NCBI GenBank assembly: GCA_023105745.1
Contig: JALGQZ010000002.1
Location: 43,576,997-43,640,996 of the forward strand
Direction of reading: 5' to 3'
Length of the DNA stretch: 64,000 bases
Source: Austropuccinia psidii
Taxonomy: Eukaryota > Basidiomycota > Pucciniomycetes > Pucciniales > Sphaerophragmiaceae
A program made the translations under genes and the position numbers. This document shows, one piece after another, positions 8,875-20,934 of this stretch. Below the pieces are notes generated by a model. That model saw only the letters and a list, made by a program, of their open reading frames with translations. It was not told where the DNA came from and searched no databases. Numbering within the stretch: the stretch's first letter is position 1; every line of letters starts with the position of its first letter.

Positions 8875-11302
8875 TTTGGCGTTTGAATCCCATGGGTGAC
8901 AAGACATGGTGACAATTGGCCCAAGCTTGAATGTCCTCTTGCCATTGCCATCCTTCATAACATGGATAATCAATTTGCTCCGGTCAAGGAGTGAAGTGGC
9001 CATCAGATGGTGGCCTAGGAGGGGGGTGAAAAAATCAATGCTTGAGGGGAAAGTTCTAATCAACCAGAATTGTTCTTGTCTGCCTGTTTGGGAATTCTTT
9101 CATCATTGTTGAGCACAAAGGAGTCCTTGCAAGGGCTTCTTGGGCGGGAAGTCCTCTGGCCATGTGGTCCAAAGGGTCAGACAACAAATGAGAATTTCTT
9201 GTGTGCTTGTTGGCAACCATCACAAACGTTGGTCCTTGTCAAGGAGCAAATGCAGGGGATACCCTGCTTACTGCACAAAGTGCACAACATCTAAAAACAA
9301 GACAAATAAGGTTAGTAACTGAATAGAAATTAAGATGTCAAAAAAACAAATATGTACAATGAAGTATGAATTTAAAATGTAATTTAAATAACAACAATAT
9401 AGTCGGAAGTTTGTGAAAGTCTGACATAAAGTTATGAAGAAGGTTTAGTATTAATATTGGAACATAATATCAACAAACATGTTCAATGGAGGAGACACAC
9501 AAGGTGGATAGAAGGGGGGTTCTGGACACATACGCAGGAAAAAAATAAAGCCAAATGGAAGGGGAGTAGTTAGTGGAGTGCAAGGGAAAAGAGGGGGAAC
9601 ACAGGAAGAAAAAGGGGAATATGCCCAAGAGTGAGAAGAGCAGGTGAGGTGGGAAAAAGTGGAGCGGGTGAGAAAAAAAGTGAAGGGCGTATTGAGAAAA
9701 GATGGTCTTTTATACCATGGTGAAACTGAGCCAATCGCAGAAGTAGCAGCACCTGCCAAATGCTCAGCTTCAAGGCCTGTTGGGAAAATGAAAGCTCAGT
9801 TGCAGCCAATGCTGCAACTGAGAAGGGAAGTTCCCATGCGAGGCAGAGGAACAAAGGGGTTTGTGCTGAGTATTGCAATTGATTGGAATGTCAGACTCAG
9901 TCAATTCCCCTTTGTGGCATTAAATAGCCACATTATTGCCCAGGAGGGCTTTTGTGAGGGCATTGTTAAGTGTGCACCATGTGTGCAATCCAAAACTGCC
10001 CCATGCAGAAATTGAAATGGTGAATTTGGTCACAGCTCACCACAACAAGCATACCAGCATTACGGCGGGGTAATGGAGTTTGAAAAAGGGGTTGGGCGGC
10101 TGTATGCCAAGTGAATACAGCTGCGGCTTGGGTTGAAATATTGCGCAGGTCTGCTTTGGGGTCACAATTGAAATGCTCAGTCACTTAAAGTTTAAATTGC
10201 ACAGTGTGGTATTCAATACCATTTTTTTACCAGGCTCAAGCTCATAGTACCCTATAACAGCAGTAAATCCAGCCTACAGGCAGACTTACACTCCAATTTT
10301 ACACCAAAAGGTCAATTAAACAGCAAGAAGCTGGATTTAACTCATAAAACCATTGCACAGGCACCAAAGGTCAGTGTATGTGTTTAAATAAATTATTCAA
10401 TTTCCTTATTCATATGTAAAAATCAAGTTACATATAGTAAACTAGTTACAACAAACAAGGTACCACCCTTTAGATTACACACCCCACCCAGCTTTACACC
10501 CCACTATAGCCACAGGACTAATGCAGCAATTAAAGGACGCCTGCATGAATTACACAGAAACCTAGCACTCAACATAAAGAAGTCACATGATGCAGAGCTA
10601 AAACCCATGGAATTCCTGCAATTCATTTACAACACAGCCACAGGAGTACCTTATCTTATATCAACAGTAACCCCACTTGAAACCTTACAACAGAATCAAA
10701 ATTATTTACACAACTAATCACCTCATGCAAGCCAAAGCTAGTTACAACAGGCTGCATGCAGTACACAATTCTAATTAAATCTCAACCACATGACTATGCA
10801 CAGCATGTGTCAAACTCAAAAATCACATCATCTCATACATAACAGTAAATTCATAAGTGCAAGAAACTATCACCTGACCTCATTTTAAAGCTAAAAAAGA
10901 AGAAAAACAACCATGACACTTGCATAAATTACACAGCCACTTCTACCAAGCCTAAAATAGGACATATGCAAAGGAATTTCAAGTTCATCATGTGACACTC
11001 CATCCACCAACAGAATATCATGTGACAGAAAAGAGGCTGTGCACAACAAAAATCCTCAGCCAAAATAAAATAACCTCATGCATGCAAGGAAAATCCAAGA
11101 ATATCACATCATAATTAGTTCACCACAAGACCATCATGTGATGAATGGAGGCTATGCAGAGAAAAAAAATTTTCACCCAACCTTAAATCACCTGACCCAT
11201 GCAAGAAAGGTCCTCACCAAAAATGGAGTCACATAATGAAATCAAGAGGAATTAAAGTGGAAAAGACAGCTCCCATGGAGGGCCCCCTGGGCTCCCAAAA
11301 GG

Positions 11303-11310
11303 TATAATTA
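11303..11310 (+). promoter_or_regulatory. Possible TATA box upstream of element C
   Basis: TATAATTA stands between two GC-rich stretches (GGGCCCCCTGGGCTCCC and GAGGGGCCCTCTCCCCC), unlike the surrounding AT-rich DNA, about 0.9 kb ahead of the C gag frame. Position and composition suggest a promoter. Confidence 0.3.
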
Positions 11311-11438
11311 GAGGGGCCCTCTCCCCCAAAATTTCAAATTCCCCCCATGAAAATTTTATCCCTTGCACATTGCAAGCACAGGAATAATTCATCCCTCACC
11401 TGGGAGGTAGTCCAGAAAATTGTAGTGAATTTTACTTG

Positions 11439-11502
11439 CCCAGTAGCTAAGCTCAGTGGAAGTATAGTGTTGAAGATTACCCAGTAGCTAAGCTCAGTGG
11501 AA
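11439..11502 (+). repeat. Direct duplication of a 23-bp word, 41 bp apart
   Basis: CCCAGTAGCTAAGCTCAGTG plus three further identical bases occurs at 11439 and again at 11480. The copies are exact over 23 bp. Confidence 0.7.
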
Positions 11503-12205
11503 TCTTATTATTAAAAATAAAGAATTATTATTAAATTATCCAGAACCCAAGATTAGGGTTGCTACTCTATTAAAACATCTTATCCAGTAAAATTAACACC
11601 ATTTATCAAGACTTAAAAATAACTTACCCCTTTAAAAATCCAATATCAAAGAATCTTACCTCCTAAATTTAACAAATACAATTTTATTATTAACCACTCT
11701 TAAAAAAAATAACAAACCTTTAAAAATTATTTTACTCTATGATAACTTTACCTTAACAAAATTACCTTTATCAACACTCATCAAAATTTCCAGAACACCT
11801 TAAAAAAGAAAACCATCTTGAAAAAGGGCTTTTAACCAAGAAGAAAAAACTCACCTCAATTTCACTAAAAAATTAAAATTAAAACAGACAATTATTTAAT
11901 TAAATCTAAAAAATTAACCAAATTACTGACATTATTTTCCATATTATATATTGAATAGGTCTGATCTGAGACAGCTGAATTTTGTCTTCTGCAGTTGTAA
12001 AAGACACTTACTAATTTCATTTTGGTTTGTGAGCTCCAAGGAAGATTTTGTTCAGTATTTTAGGAGGGGCAGGCAATACACCCTTGCCACCCTTGGTTAC
12101 AGGAGTTATTAGCAATTGAAAACTAGTTATCTGTGATTTCCCCCTCCAGGTACTGCCACATTTTAATCCCACACAAGAGGAATTCCCACATCTGATGTCT
12201 CAACA

Positions 12206-14583
12206 GTGCCAGACAACCTCAACTTCAATAAAAAATCAATTAAATTACAATCAATTTTAAAATTCCTAAATACTCCAAGAAAACTTTCTTATAACAAAAA
12301 CTGGAGTCGAATAATCAAAATCAGCCAAAACCATCATCTCAAGAATCTGAATCATCAACTCACTCTGACCATTACTATTATCCACCAAAGCAAGAAACAG
12401 AACTAGGGGAGGAATCAAATAAATATTACAATTTCCCAATTGCAACACCAAGAACCAATAAAAGGGACTTGAAGGTTGTGGAGAAATTCTTCCTTGATCT
12501 CCTTGAAAGAAATAAACTCTATAAATCAATCTCAAAAGAGGAAATAAACCAATCAAAAATGGATAAATCTTCATCATCAAAATTACCTGGTAGTATTGAA
12601 GAAATCCAGGAAGAAAACCTTAATGAAGAGACTGTTGAAGGACAGGAAGAAATGTTGTCAACAGACAGACTTCATCAGAAAATATTGGAAATGCAAGAAC
12701 AATTACTAGAACTCATCAAAAAGGAAGGAAAAAATAAATCATCAAGTTATACTCCACAAAATCCTCCTCTTGAAGAACAGACCACCCTTCCAAGATCATT
12801 CAGGCAACAAGGATCACCTTCACCTTATCCAAGACCCATGGCCAGATCAATACCTTATACAGAAAAAAGACCAAGTACCTTACCAAGAAGAGTAAACATT
12901 TCTTCCCAAATACCAACTCCATTACATCAAGAAATTGCAAGAAATACTATTCCAATAGTGAAAATAAGAGCCAAGGACTATAATCTGTGGTTTGATGGAA
13001 AGGATGTTGAGAGATTCATCAAAAAGGTTGAAAATATTGCAGAAATTGAAGGAGAAAGTGGAAGAGACATTACAAGACAAATAGCATTTTGGAAAAAGGA
13101 TGAAGAAATCAGTTATCATATTGAAGGAATGCCAGGATATGAAACAGCTGATTGGGATCAATTAAAAGTGGATATGAAAAGAAGATGGGGAACAGTATCA
13201 CCTGAAAGAAGATACAGATTATCCTCAATCACTGAATTATTCACAAAAACCCATCAAGAAGGAGGAATAAGAAATATGACCCAGTACAGAAAATTCATTG
13301 GGGAATATGAAGCAATAATAACTTACCTCAAAAGATACCAATATATCCAAGGTGATATCAATCATAATCAGGAAATATTTGCCAGACTTTCCACTAGTGT
13401 TCAAGAATCAATTTACAAAGAAATGATTAAAGACAGAGCTATTATTCAAGCCTTGGATAGAGGTTACATCATTCCAAGATTGGATATTTTGAAATTATAC
13501 ATTAGACAGGACTTGGAGGCCAAGGCTCTGATAAAAAAAAAAGAATTTTCCAAACCAAAACCTCCAGAAAATAAAACAAGATTTGAGGATGAAAGCTGGG
13601 ATGAAGCTTCAAAACAATTAAAAGAACTCACCCAAAAGATCAAAAATCCTTCACAACCAGAACCTTAACCAATAAATGAGGGAAAAGAATCAGTTAAAGA
13701 AGCTTTAAATTAACTCAAAAAACTTTCAGAAGAAGTTAATCCACCAAGAAGGAAGTGGAACAATAATCAAGAGCAAAGATTCCCTCAAAATAATCAGCCA
13801 TACAGCCCAAGGAATCCCTTACCACAATTTTCATCCAGCTACCAACCTTACATACCAGCTCAAATGGCTCCAAGACCACCATTAAAATGGGCTTACTGCA
13901 AGGAAGAAGGCCATTCAGCACCTAGATGCACTCACCTTGCTGAAGATTTGGACAGAAGAATTGTCAAAACTCAAGGAGCATCTTACCTCTTTCCCAATTA
14001 TCAGAGAGTACCTATGGAAAGAAATGAAAGTGCCAAGAACATAGTCAGAGCCTTTGCAAAGGAACAATCAGAACTCAACAAGGAGTTTATGGAGAAACCT
14101 CTGATAAAACAAAAACAAGAAGAAGAGGTTAAGCCCACTGAAAAGAAATCAGAAGATAAATCAATCTCCATTGCACATGTTGAAGATTGTTCAAATTGGA
14201 AATCACCCACCATTTCCTCAGCCAATGATCCTTTTGAATCCCAAGTTGGATTAAGACAGACAAAACAAAGGTTGGAAAGACAAGCCCCAAATCAAGAGCC
14301 AAAGAAGAAAGCTGCTATTCCAGGAACTTATATTGAGGAAGAAAAGGAAGAAGAAAGAGTAATAATTCCCACCAAATTCCAAAATTCAAATATTCCAAAA
14401 CCAGACCAACCTGAGGAGGAAATTGAGAATATTGCCAATAAGAATGAAAATGAAGAAATTCCCAAAGAAGAAAAGAAGTTCAGAAAGCCTTCAAAGAAGC
14501 AAGTTGAAAACAAATTGGAACTTGACAAAATTATTAAAAAAATCATGCAACAAAAGATCAACCTCACCATTGAAGAAATTTGA
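12206..14583 (+). pseudogene. Element C Gag, broken
   Basis: It begins MPDNLNFNKKS at 12206, shifts frame near 12300, then stays in one frame from about 12310 to 14583 with stops at 13666-13668 and 13711-13713. N-terminus Ser/Glu/Tyr/Pro-rich. A retrotransposon-gag domain spans about 12960-13520 (DYNLWFDGKDVERFIKKVE, DWDQLKVDMKRRWG, TQYRKFIGEYEAI). The CCHC knuckle (about 13888-13932) reads WAYCKEEGHSAPRC, so the first Cys is Trp. The C-terminal 200 residues are highly charged (Lys/Glu). A frameshift at 14583 separates it from the protease part. Confidence 0.7.
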
Positions 14584-14598
14584 GGATGTCATCAAATT

Positions 14599-15445
14599 TT
14601 GTCCATAAATTACAGGAATTATCAGAAAAAGACAAGGAGAAAATTAAATAATGCAATTAAATGGATCTTCAAGAGAGACTATTATCATTTTGATTCAAAG
14701 AAATACCAAAGCCCAAGATTCAATATGCTTGTCCTTTGGAATTTATGGAAATTTTCATTGGAAAGGAAGAATATCCTATCAAAGCATTAGTGGACACTGG
14801 TGTAGAACTCAACATTATACCAGAAGAAATGGCAATCAACTACTCACTCACCACAAGAAACTAAACATGAATCTTAGGGGAATCGGAGGCCATACTACTT
14901 CATTGGTGGCACTTTCAGAATTTACTCCAATCATCTTGGCTTCAGGTGAAGAAACTCAAATACACTTTTTCATTGCAAAAGGTTTTGTCCATACAGTACT
15001 TGGAAGACCCTTTTTGGCAGAGGATAACATTAGGCTGGAATTTTCTCACAAACAGGGTGAAATATTGACCTATCAAGAACTTGATGGAAGAAGATTATGC
15101 ATGCCAATATCCAAACCTCAAGCACTTGGATGGAAAACTGGTCCACCTAGAGGAATGTATTTATGCAATATGGCAAAATTGGTCAGAAATACCCCAGGAA
15201 AGAAGCTGGAAAATTCAAAACGAGACAATACCATTATTAATTTGACCCAGGAGACCCAAGATTTATTCATATCTTCAAAAAGGGATAAAATTGGGCAAGA
15301 TTTAAAAAACCACAAATGGCCAAACAACCTCAAAAGACAAATTGAAGAATCAATATCCGAAGATGAATTACCCAACATATTTACAAGCAAATTGATAATA
15401 ATGAAGAAATATTCCAGATTTTGGTGGATGGAAATGAAAAGATAA
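14599..15445 (+). pseudogene. Element C aspartic protease, frameshifted
   Basis: The catalytic ALVDTGVELNIIP (D-T-G at 14793-14801) lies in one frame. The rest of the protease fold (NLRGIGGHTTSLVALSEF, then VHTVLGRPFLAEDNIRLEF) follows in the frame of 14651-15445 after an indel near 14850. Retropepsin-like proteases process Gag. Downstream the frame continues into a Lys/Asp/Glu-rich linker and ends at 15445. Confidence 0.7.
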
Positions 15446-16178
15446 ATGGAAATCCTTTCAAAACCAAAAGGAAGAAAATAAGATTTAGTGAACATCATGA
15501 GCTTTCAGATGAAGAAATTATCAATGAATTAGAAAAAGACTTCAAAATTATGGAAGAAAGAGACAAAAGTTTGAAAGAAACATACCATATAAAATTCTTG
15601 GATAGACCATTGAACAGCCAAGAAGAACCTTATGAATGGCAACTGGAAAACCCTGAATTAATCCAGAAACATCCCATTGAAGAGGATGAAACAGAATCCA
15701 TCCTAGAAAATGAGTACAGCTACATTTACCTGCCATACATTACCTTTGAAGACATTTATGGGATGAAGCTCAAGAAAGTTTATGTGGAGATAAATATATA
15801 TGTCAGCTTCCAGGAGCAAACTTGAACAAAATACAATTCCTAGAGCTATTAACTGAAGAAGGAATTAAAGGAAACCTCTCAAATCAATTCTGGGATAAAA
15901 CATTTTCAATGGGAGCTTTACCAAGAAGAAGACTCTACTTCAATCAAATTTGGGCCCAATGGTACCTTGGATTGAATGGATCAAAATACCAGACTGGAAG
16001 CCTGAAATGGGTTAGAGATGGATATATATTCATTGATGAATACTTATGGTGGTCAGAATTTCCATCAGAACCAGAAATTGAAGAAATAAATGCCTTTGTG
16101 GAAGCCCTCAAAGAACTTATTTTGGCCAGGTTGCTCAACAGACGCTTACCTTTCCCACTTGGGGGAGTTCAACTCTAA
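15421..16178 (+). pseudogene. Element C C-terminal domain of unknown function
   Basis: Two frames (15421-15825 and 15822-16178) join by one shift at about 15820. The first is acidic (HELSDEEIINELEKDFK). The second looks like a compact aromatic-rich domain (RRRLYFNQIWAQWYLG, GSLKWVRDGYIFIDEYLWW, EEINAFVEALKELILARL). This is the place where RT would be in an autonomous element, but no RT motif is present. It ends directly at the purine tract. I do not recognise the fold. Confidence 0.5.
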
Positions 16179-16214
16179 ATAAAATCAACAAAATCAAGAT
16201 TTCTTCTTTAAAAA

Positions 16215-17749
16215 TGTTAAAAAGAACTGAAAGCAATTAATTAAAGAACAAAGTCTTTAAAAAGATATTTAAGGAGAAAACACACCCAAAAGTGACCAGA
16301 GTGAATTTGGAAACAAAGTGACAAAGCTAACAGTGATGAAAGATGCTTCAATTCACTTTTGGGGTGGTTCAAGGGGTAAAAATGATTATAAGAGCTACAA
16401 AAAATGATTATAATGACTTTTTCAAGTTTTGAAAAGGTTCAAAATGATCTAAAAAGGGTGGTTGGAATCTTTTATTGATTGGTTTAACAGTGTTTCAAAC
16501 TAATTATGAAAGGAAAAGATTCTAACATGAAGAGGAAAGTGGGGCAGAGAAGACATTCTTATATAGCCATCAATTTTCTTACTCCAAAAGTAAAATTTAA
16601 TCTTTTCAGTCGTGGAAAAAAACTCTGAAAGCAAAAAAAGCCAATTATGGCATCATTGAACCATGGGTTAGACCAAAAAAGGGCTGGTTTGAGCCATTTT
16701 AGACCGTTAAGTCAGCCATTACTATAGTAATACCTGGGCTAGAGCCTTCAAAACATGTCAGAATGTGTGTAATAGTTGTAGAAGCAAGTTAAAGCTGTTT
16801 TTACTAAGATTGTTTTAGCTTAAGGGTAGTTTTACCCTCTTTGCAACAGTTAAAACTGCCCTGGTTGGTATCAAAACCTCATCATCAATTGAGTCACAGA
16901 CCCTGTGACTCAATTCCAGGCCAAAAGTAATGAACTTTTGCGTGGATTTTGACATCCCATGCCTGTCAGCAAGGACTTTGGGGGTCTGGCTCCCCGTTGG
17001 AGCTAGAGCTCCATTTCCCCCCAGAATTAATCTTTCCAATTTATTTTTTCTTTAATTGCTCATCATTTAGTACACTTGTAACTTACACATACAATTCAAT
17101 TGAGTTTTTACAGTGCAAAACTGTAATAATTGATACCTCATATGTAAATTACAGTTCACTTATGTAATACACGTGCACATTTTGACATTTCAATTGAAAA
17201 TACTCCAATTCCTCATAGCTTCTAAACTACACACAACACCTCAATTTTAACCCAAAAATTGATGGTTAACACCACATGTGGTGTGAATTAAATTAAGGTT
17301 TCGAGGATTTTCAACTTTTGTACAGAAAATACTAAAAACTTAATTTAAGCTTATTTAGAGTTGAGTTACAGAAATTTTCCCCAGAGGTGACCCCACCTTA
17401 TTTTTTATGAGGAATCCAATGGTAAATTAATTTTATTATATTTATTGATTGGATAAAAAGTTATAATATATTTTATGTAATGTTTTAACAAAAATATTCT
17501 AATTTAATTAATTTTATTCAAAATTCATTTTTACTGAATTTTTTCAAGTAAAAATGCATTTTCACAATTTTAAAATTTAATGTAATTTTTATTTCAAATT
17601 ATAATTAAATTTTTATTTTTATATATAAATTTGTATTTATATTTTAATTTTTATTTTGATAATACAAACTAATTTATTTGATTTATATTTATATCTTATT
17701 TTTTTATTTGTGGTCTTTTGGGTATATGAAAATACCTCTAAGGCTCACA
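16215..17749 (-). mobile_element. Family D LTR fragment, reversed, missing its last ~300 bp
   Basis: The segment ends in AAGGCTCACA at 17749, the reverse complement of the family D LTR start TGTGAGCCTT. It aligns backwards with 25689 to about 27190, including the AATTGAGTCACAG hairpin (16887-16915) and a TATA-like site at 16559-16566. Near 16215 the match stops where 296 bp of LTR should remain. It is a truncated solo LTR or the residue of an element lost by rearrangement. Confidence 0.8.
16887..16915. repeat. Perfect 13-bp inverted repeat with TGAGTCA half-sites
   Basis: AATTGAGTCACAG, three bases, then its exact reverse complement. The same structure is kept in both LTRs of element D. Confidence 0.8.
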
Positions 17750-20700
17750 GTAATTATCTTGAGATCTCTTGTTTCAGATCAAATAGTGAATGATCTGTAA
17801 TCAAACCAATAGAGCTAATAATTGAAATTTTCTTTATATAAATACAAGAGTATTATTAAATCCATCTCACTTTTCTCCAGATCAATCAAAGAAACTATAT
17901 CTTTATTTTTTGTACTTTACTTTATCGTATTATTTCTTATTTTTTACAGACTTAGGAGGAGCTAAGGTAATTAACTCTTTATAAATCCTTTCCTATTCTT
18001 ACATTTTTACTATTTTTTAAATCTTAGACTGTTATTTCCATAATTATTCTTGTTTGTTTTCTTTTTTGAGTATTATTGATTACTGGCTTTTATAATACAC
18101 TCATATAAGTTAAAGTAATTCCAACAAAAACTCATTTAATGATAGAAAGAGTTAGTTACTTAACTGTTGAGAATATATGATTCAAAACCAGAACTAAAAT
18201 ACGTTTTCTTTAGGATGTGAAGGCATTCCTGATATCCTAATCAACATTGAATATTCATCATCATTAGATAAAGAAGTGATCAAACTCATATAAGTAAACT
18301 GGTTCCAGTGGATTTGTTGACTTGAAAATTGCTTTATTAGTATAGGAATAGATGACTTATTAATTTCACCATATGAAAAAACAAAGAAAAACCTCGAATT
18401 TTGGAAAAAGAATAGCAGTGCTATAGCTTTGCTATGGTCAAGCATAGTTATCTGATGAGAAGGTATCTTACTGAATAATAATACATGGTTTTTGATTATT
18501 GGGAAGCATTGGGAAGTGATTGTGGAAAAAACTCAATTATCAAATTGAGACAAACTTTTCACAAATTAATAAATTTTTGATATGATCCAGGATCATCCTT
18601 ACAAAAAAAAAACAATGAGTTTCAGAAGCTTCATGAATGTTGTCAACCATCAAATACAAGTCCTCTAGATACATGGAAGCAGTTTTCTGTTTATATGGTT
18701 TGGACAATGATAAAGAACTAAGCAATTTATGTCAAACACTATATCATTGAAATTCACTTAATCTAAATGCAATAAAGGATTGTGTTTCAGTAGATCAAAC
18801 GCGTAGAAAATCTGATAGTACTACTATTATGCTGGCTGAAAATTCTAAACAGAAGGATAATAATCAAAGTAACCAAAAAATGATAATTAAAACAATAATC
18901 AAACTAAGAATAATGGTAAAGAAAATAAAAAAAAATGATATTTCAAAAAGAATTGTTTAACTAGAAAGCAAGAATTGGTTCAGAGACTATAAAATCTGGA
19001 AAAAATGATGAGACAAATACATGCTACATTGAAGACTTCATCCATCAATATTTCTGAAGAATTTCAAGAGGCATCATCACCTAAATCGGATTTTGATGCA
19101 TTCATTTCCAAATACGCAAATCATGATGGAAAGAAGAAAAATGCAGGATTTATCTAGGTTTATTCTGGTTCAGGATGAACAGTAGTAAATGATTTATCAT
19201 TACTAATCAATCCAGCTAAAGCTGAAAAATAAATTGATACTTTCTCATCACCAGTCAAAGTTACCCACGAATAATCAATTAATTTCAAAGGTGTCAGTCT
19301 ACACCCAGTATTTTATGGACCAAATGGACCAGTGTATCTTTTATTGGTGTCACAACTGTGTTATCATGGATTGAAAATCTCAAAAAGCTCAAATATTATG
19401 TTGGTAAAACAACATGATAAAATCATCATCACGTTTTATCAAGGTGGTAAATCATTTTCAATGAAGATATGTAAGGTTCAATAACACTTGATCTATTAAG
19501 TAGTAATTCCAAATCAACATTGGCAAGTCTTCTTAGGACATCAAAGTTATAGCTATCTAGAATAACTATTAAGAGCAGGTAAAAGTAAGGAGTTGTTCAT
19601 TGAAAGTGTCACCTGTGATGTATGAAAACAGGCAAAAATCAAAAATAAGCTTCATTCTCAACAGCTACCTTCAGTCAACACACCATTTTTTGAATTACAT
19701 ATGGATACTATTAAAATTTTTACAGAAAGTTGAAGAGGAAATCATTATATATCAGTCATTGTTGATGATTTCAGTAGATTTAACAGAATCTATGTAATTA
19801 TTGAAGAAGATGAAGCCAAGAAAAATTTGGAATCATACTTGAATGAAATAAAAAAAACTCAGTATTAGTCCAGCATTTTCACACTTGGATTGAGGAGGTG
19901 AATTTAGCTCAAAATTATTCATTGGTAAGCTTACAACACTAGGTATCTGCACCAAGCAAGGTTCACCAAGCTCATTTGAAACAAATTGAGTGGAAGAGAA
20001 ATTAAACCAGTGATTTCAATATAAGATAGGTTTTTTTTCAGTAAATCTAATATTCCAATAGGCTACTGGGATGAGGCTATAATCCATGCTTCATTATTAT
20101 TGAATCACTTACCACAAAGGTTCCTGAAAATGAGATAAGCAATGAGTGTACTGATTTTTCACAATATAAGTTTAGAGTCAAAAATACCATTTGGTATGAA
20201 GCTGATAGTAAGATCAGTAGATAATTAAAGGAAAACTCAAGATCAAGGTGAAGCACTAAGAGCACTTACCTTTGAAAAATACTCTGATAGCCTACATGTT
20301 TTAGATCTAAAAACTGGATGAATATGCATTTCAAGAGACTATTCAATTTCATCTAATGTTGTTAGAGAGGTGGTTAGACAGCCTGTGGATTTAATATCAA
20401 AGGAAGTTGATCTTAAAATTAAGCTTAAGATACAAAAAAACAAACCTATTATTCAAACAATAAAATAAAAAGAATCTCCATGTAACATCATTACATAAAC
20501 TCAAGGTCATGTTGCATTGTCAAGAAGTGAGCAAGAATAATTGGTTAATAAGTACTATTAATATGTACCTTTATATGACAAACCTAAAAGTAACGTTCAA
20601 AGCAACATAAGTTCCAAAAATATTGTTGAAGGAAAGCATCCCCAGAAAAAACCAGAGAAGCTATTATTAATTGACATAGTACCTTACTCACAAAGTATGG

Positions 20701-20934
20701 AAAATCAACATGAACAGGAAAAGTGGGGAGGGTAAATTGATATAGAATTCAAATCACTCATAAGTCATGACACTTGCACTTTGAATCCATACCAAAGAAA
20801 CAGTGAAAAGTTAATTGGATGAATCTGGTGTTTAAAAAGAAAAAAATGAATTTGGTGAAGTTTATAGTTAAAAAGCAAGATGGGTGGTATATGGTAAACA
20901 TGGAGGGTAGGAGATCAGGGTGAGAATTTATTTT
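17750..20934 (+). pseudogene. Ty1/copia element 1 (gag-protease-integrase, start of RT), heavily decayed
   Basis: Translation with frequent stops and shifts gives a copia order. A gag region lies around 18130-18780 (CEGIPDILINIEYSSSLDKE). A protease-like region follows at 19150-19260 (GSGXTVVNDLSLLINP, catalytic Asp lost). Integrase is at about 19600-20110 (ISVIVDDFSR, AIIHASLLLNHLP), a linker follows, and the RT start is near 20760-20930 (SHDTCTLNPYQRNSEKLIG). The region 17750-18000, with TATATAAATA-like sequence at 17836, may be the 5' LTR end and leader. Homology stops at about 20934, where an opposed copia fragment begins. Confidence 0.6.

Larger units (their letters stand above)
8075..9300 (-). 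pseudogene. Zn(II)2Cys6-like repeated gene with introns, decayed
   Basis: Read on the minus strand, the N-terminal part (about 9290-9180) gives CTLCSKQGIPC then CDGCQQAHKKF. The spacing is C-x2-C-x6-C-x9-C-x2-C-x6-F, a fungal binuclear zinc cluster with the last Cys replaced by Phe. A Pro/Ser-rich middle follows (PTPGPSGTQWLEDLF, EPEPEEALTQST), then a C-terminal helix ending EAYPKEDITGIVPKF near 8080. Three GT-AG introns (8803-8874, 8608-8679, 8402-8468) separate the exons. A pyrimidine-rich acceptor with a TTACTAAC branch site just above 9290 suggests a further upstream exon. Frameshifts and stops lie between 9180 and 8900. I recall this family as multicopy in A. psidii. It may have been a DNA-binding protein; the function is unknown. 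Confidence 0.6.
9301..12205. other. No gene recognised; probable LTR/leader of element C in its right part
   Basis: 9440-10190 has opposed open frames without recognisable domains and may include the 5' region of the minus-strand zinc-cluster gene. 10200-11280 is A/C-rich with many TCACATGA/CATGTGA words. A GC-rich block with a TATA-like TATAATTA (11303-11310) is followed by a duplicated 23-bp word and a long AT-rich leader before the element C gag. This suggests the promoter part of a C-type LTR, but I could not define LTR ends. Confidence 0.4.
12206..16178 (+). mobile_element. Element C: gag-protease LTR-type element lacking reverse transcriptase
   Basis: Consecutive plus-strand frames encode a Gag (12206-14583), an aspartic-protease domain (about 14700-15200) and a further domain of unknown function (15200-16178). 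No reverse transcriptase, RNase H or integrase motif appears in any frame. The coding block ends in a purine-rich AACTTGGGGGAGTTCAA-like tract at 16157-16172 that could be the polypurine tract, so the RT-less coding region may be complete. I recall the same gag-protease-unknown order in other A. psidii proteins. The 3' LTR has been replaced by the reversed D LTR fragment at 16215. Confidence 0.6.

Noticed and set aside
9644..10015. 123-codon plus-strand frame
   Set aside because: Opposed frames of equal length cover the same DNA and none shows a domain; not enough to call a gene.
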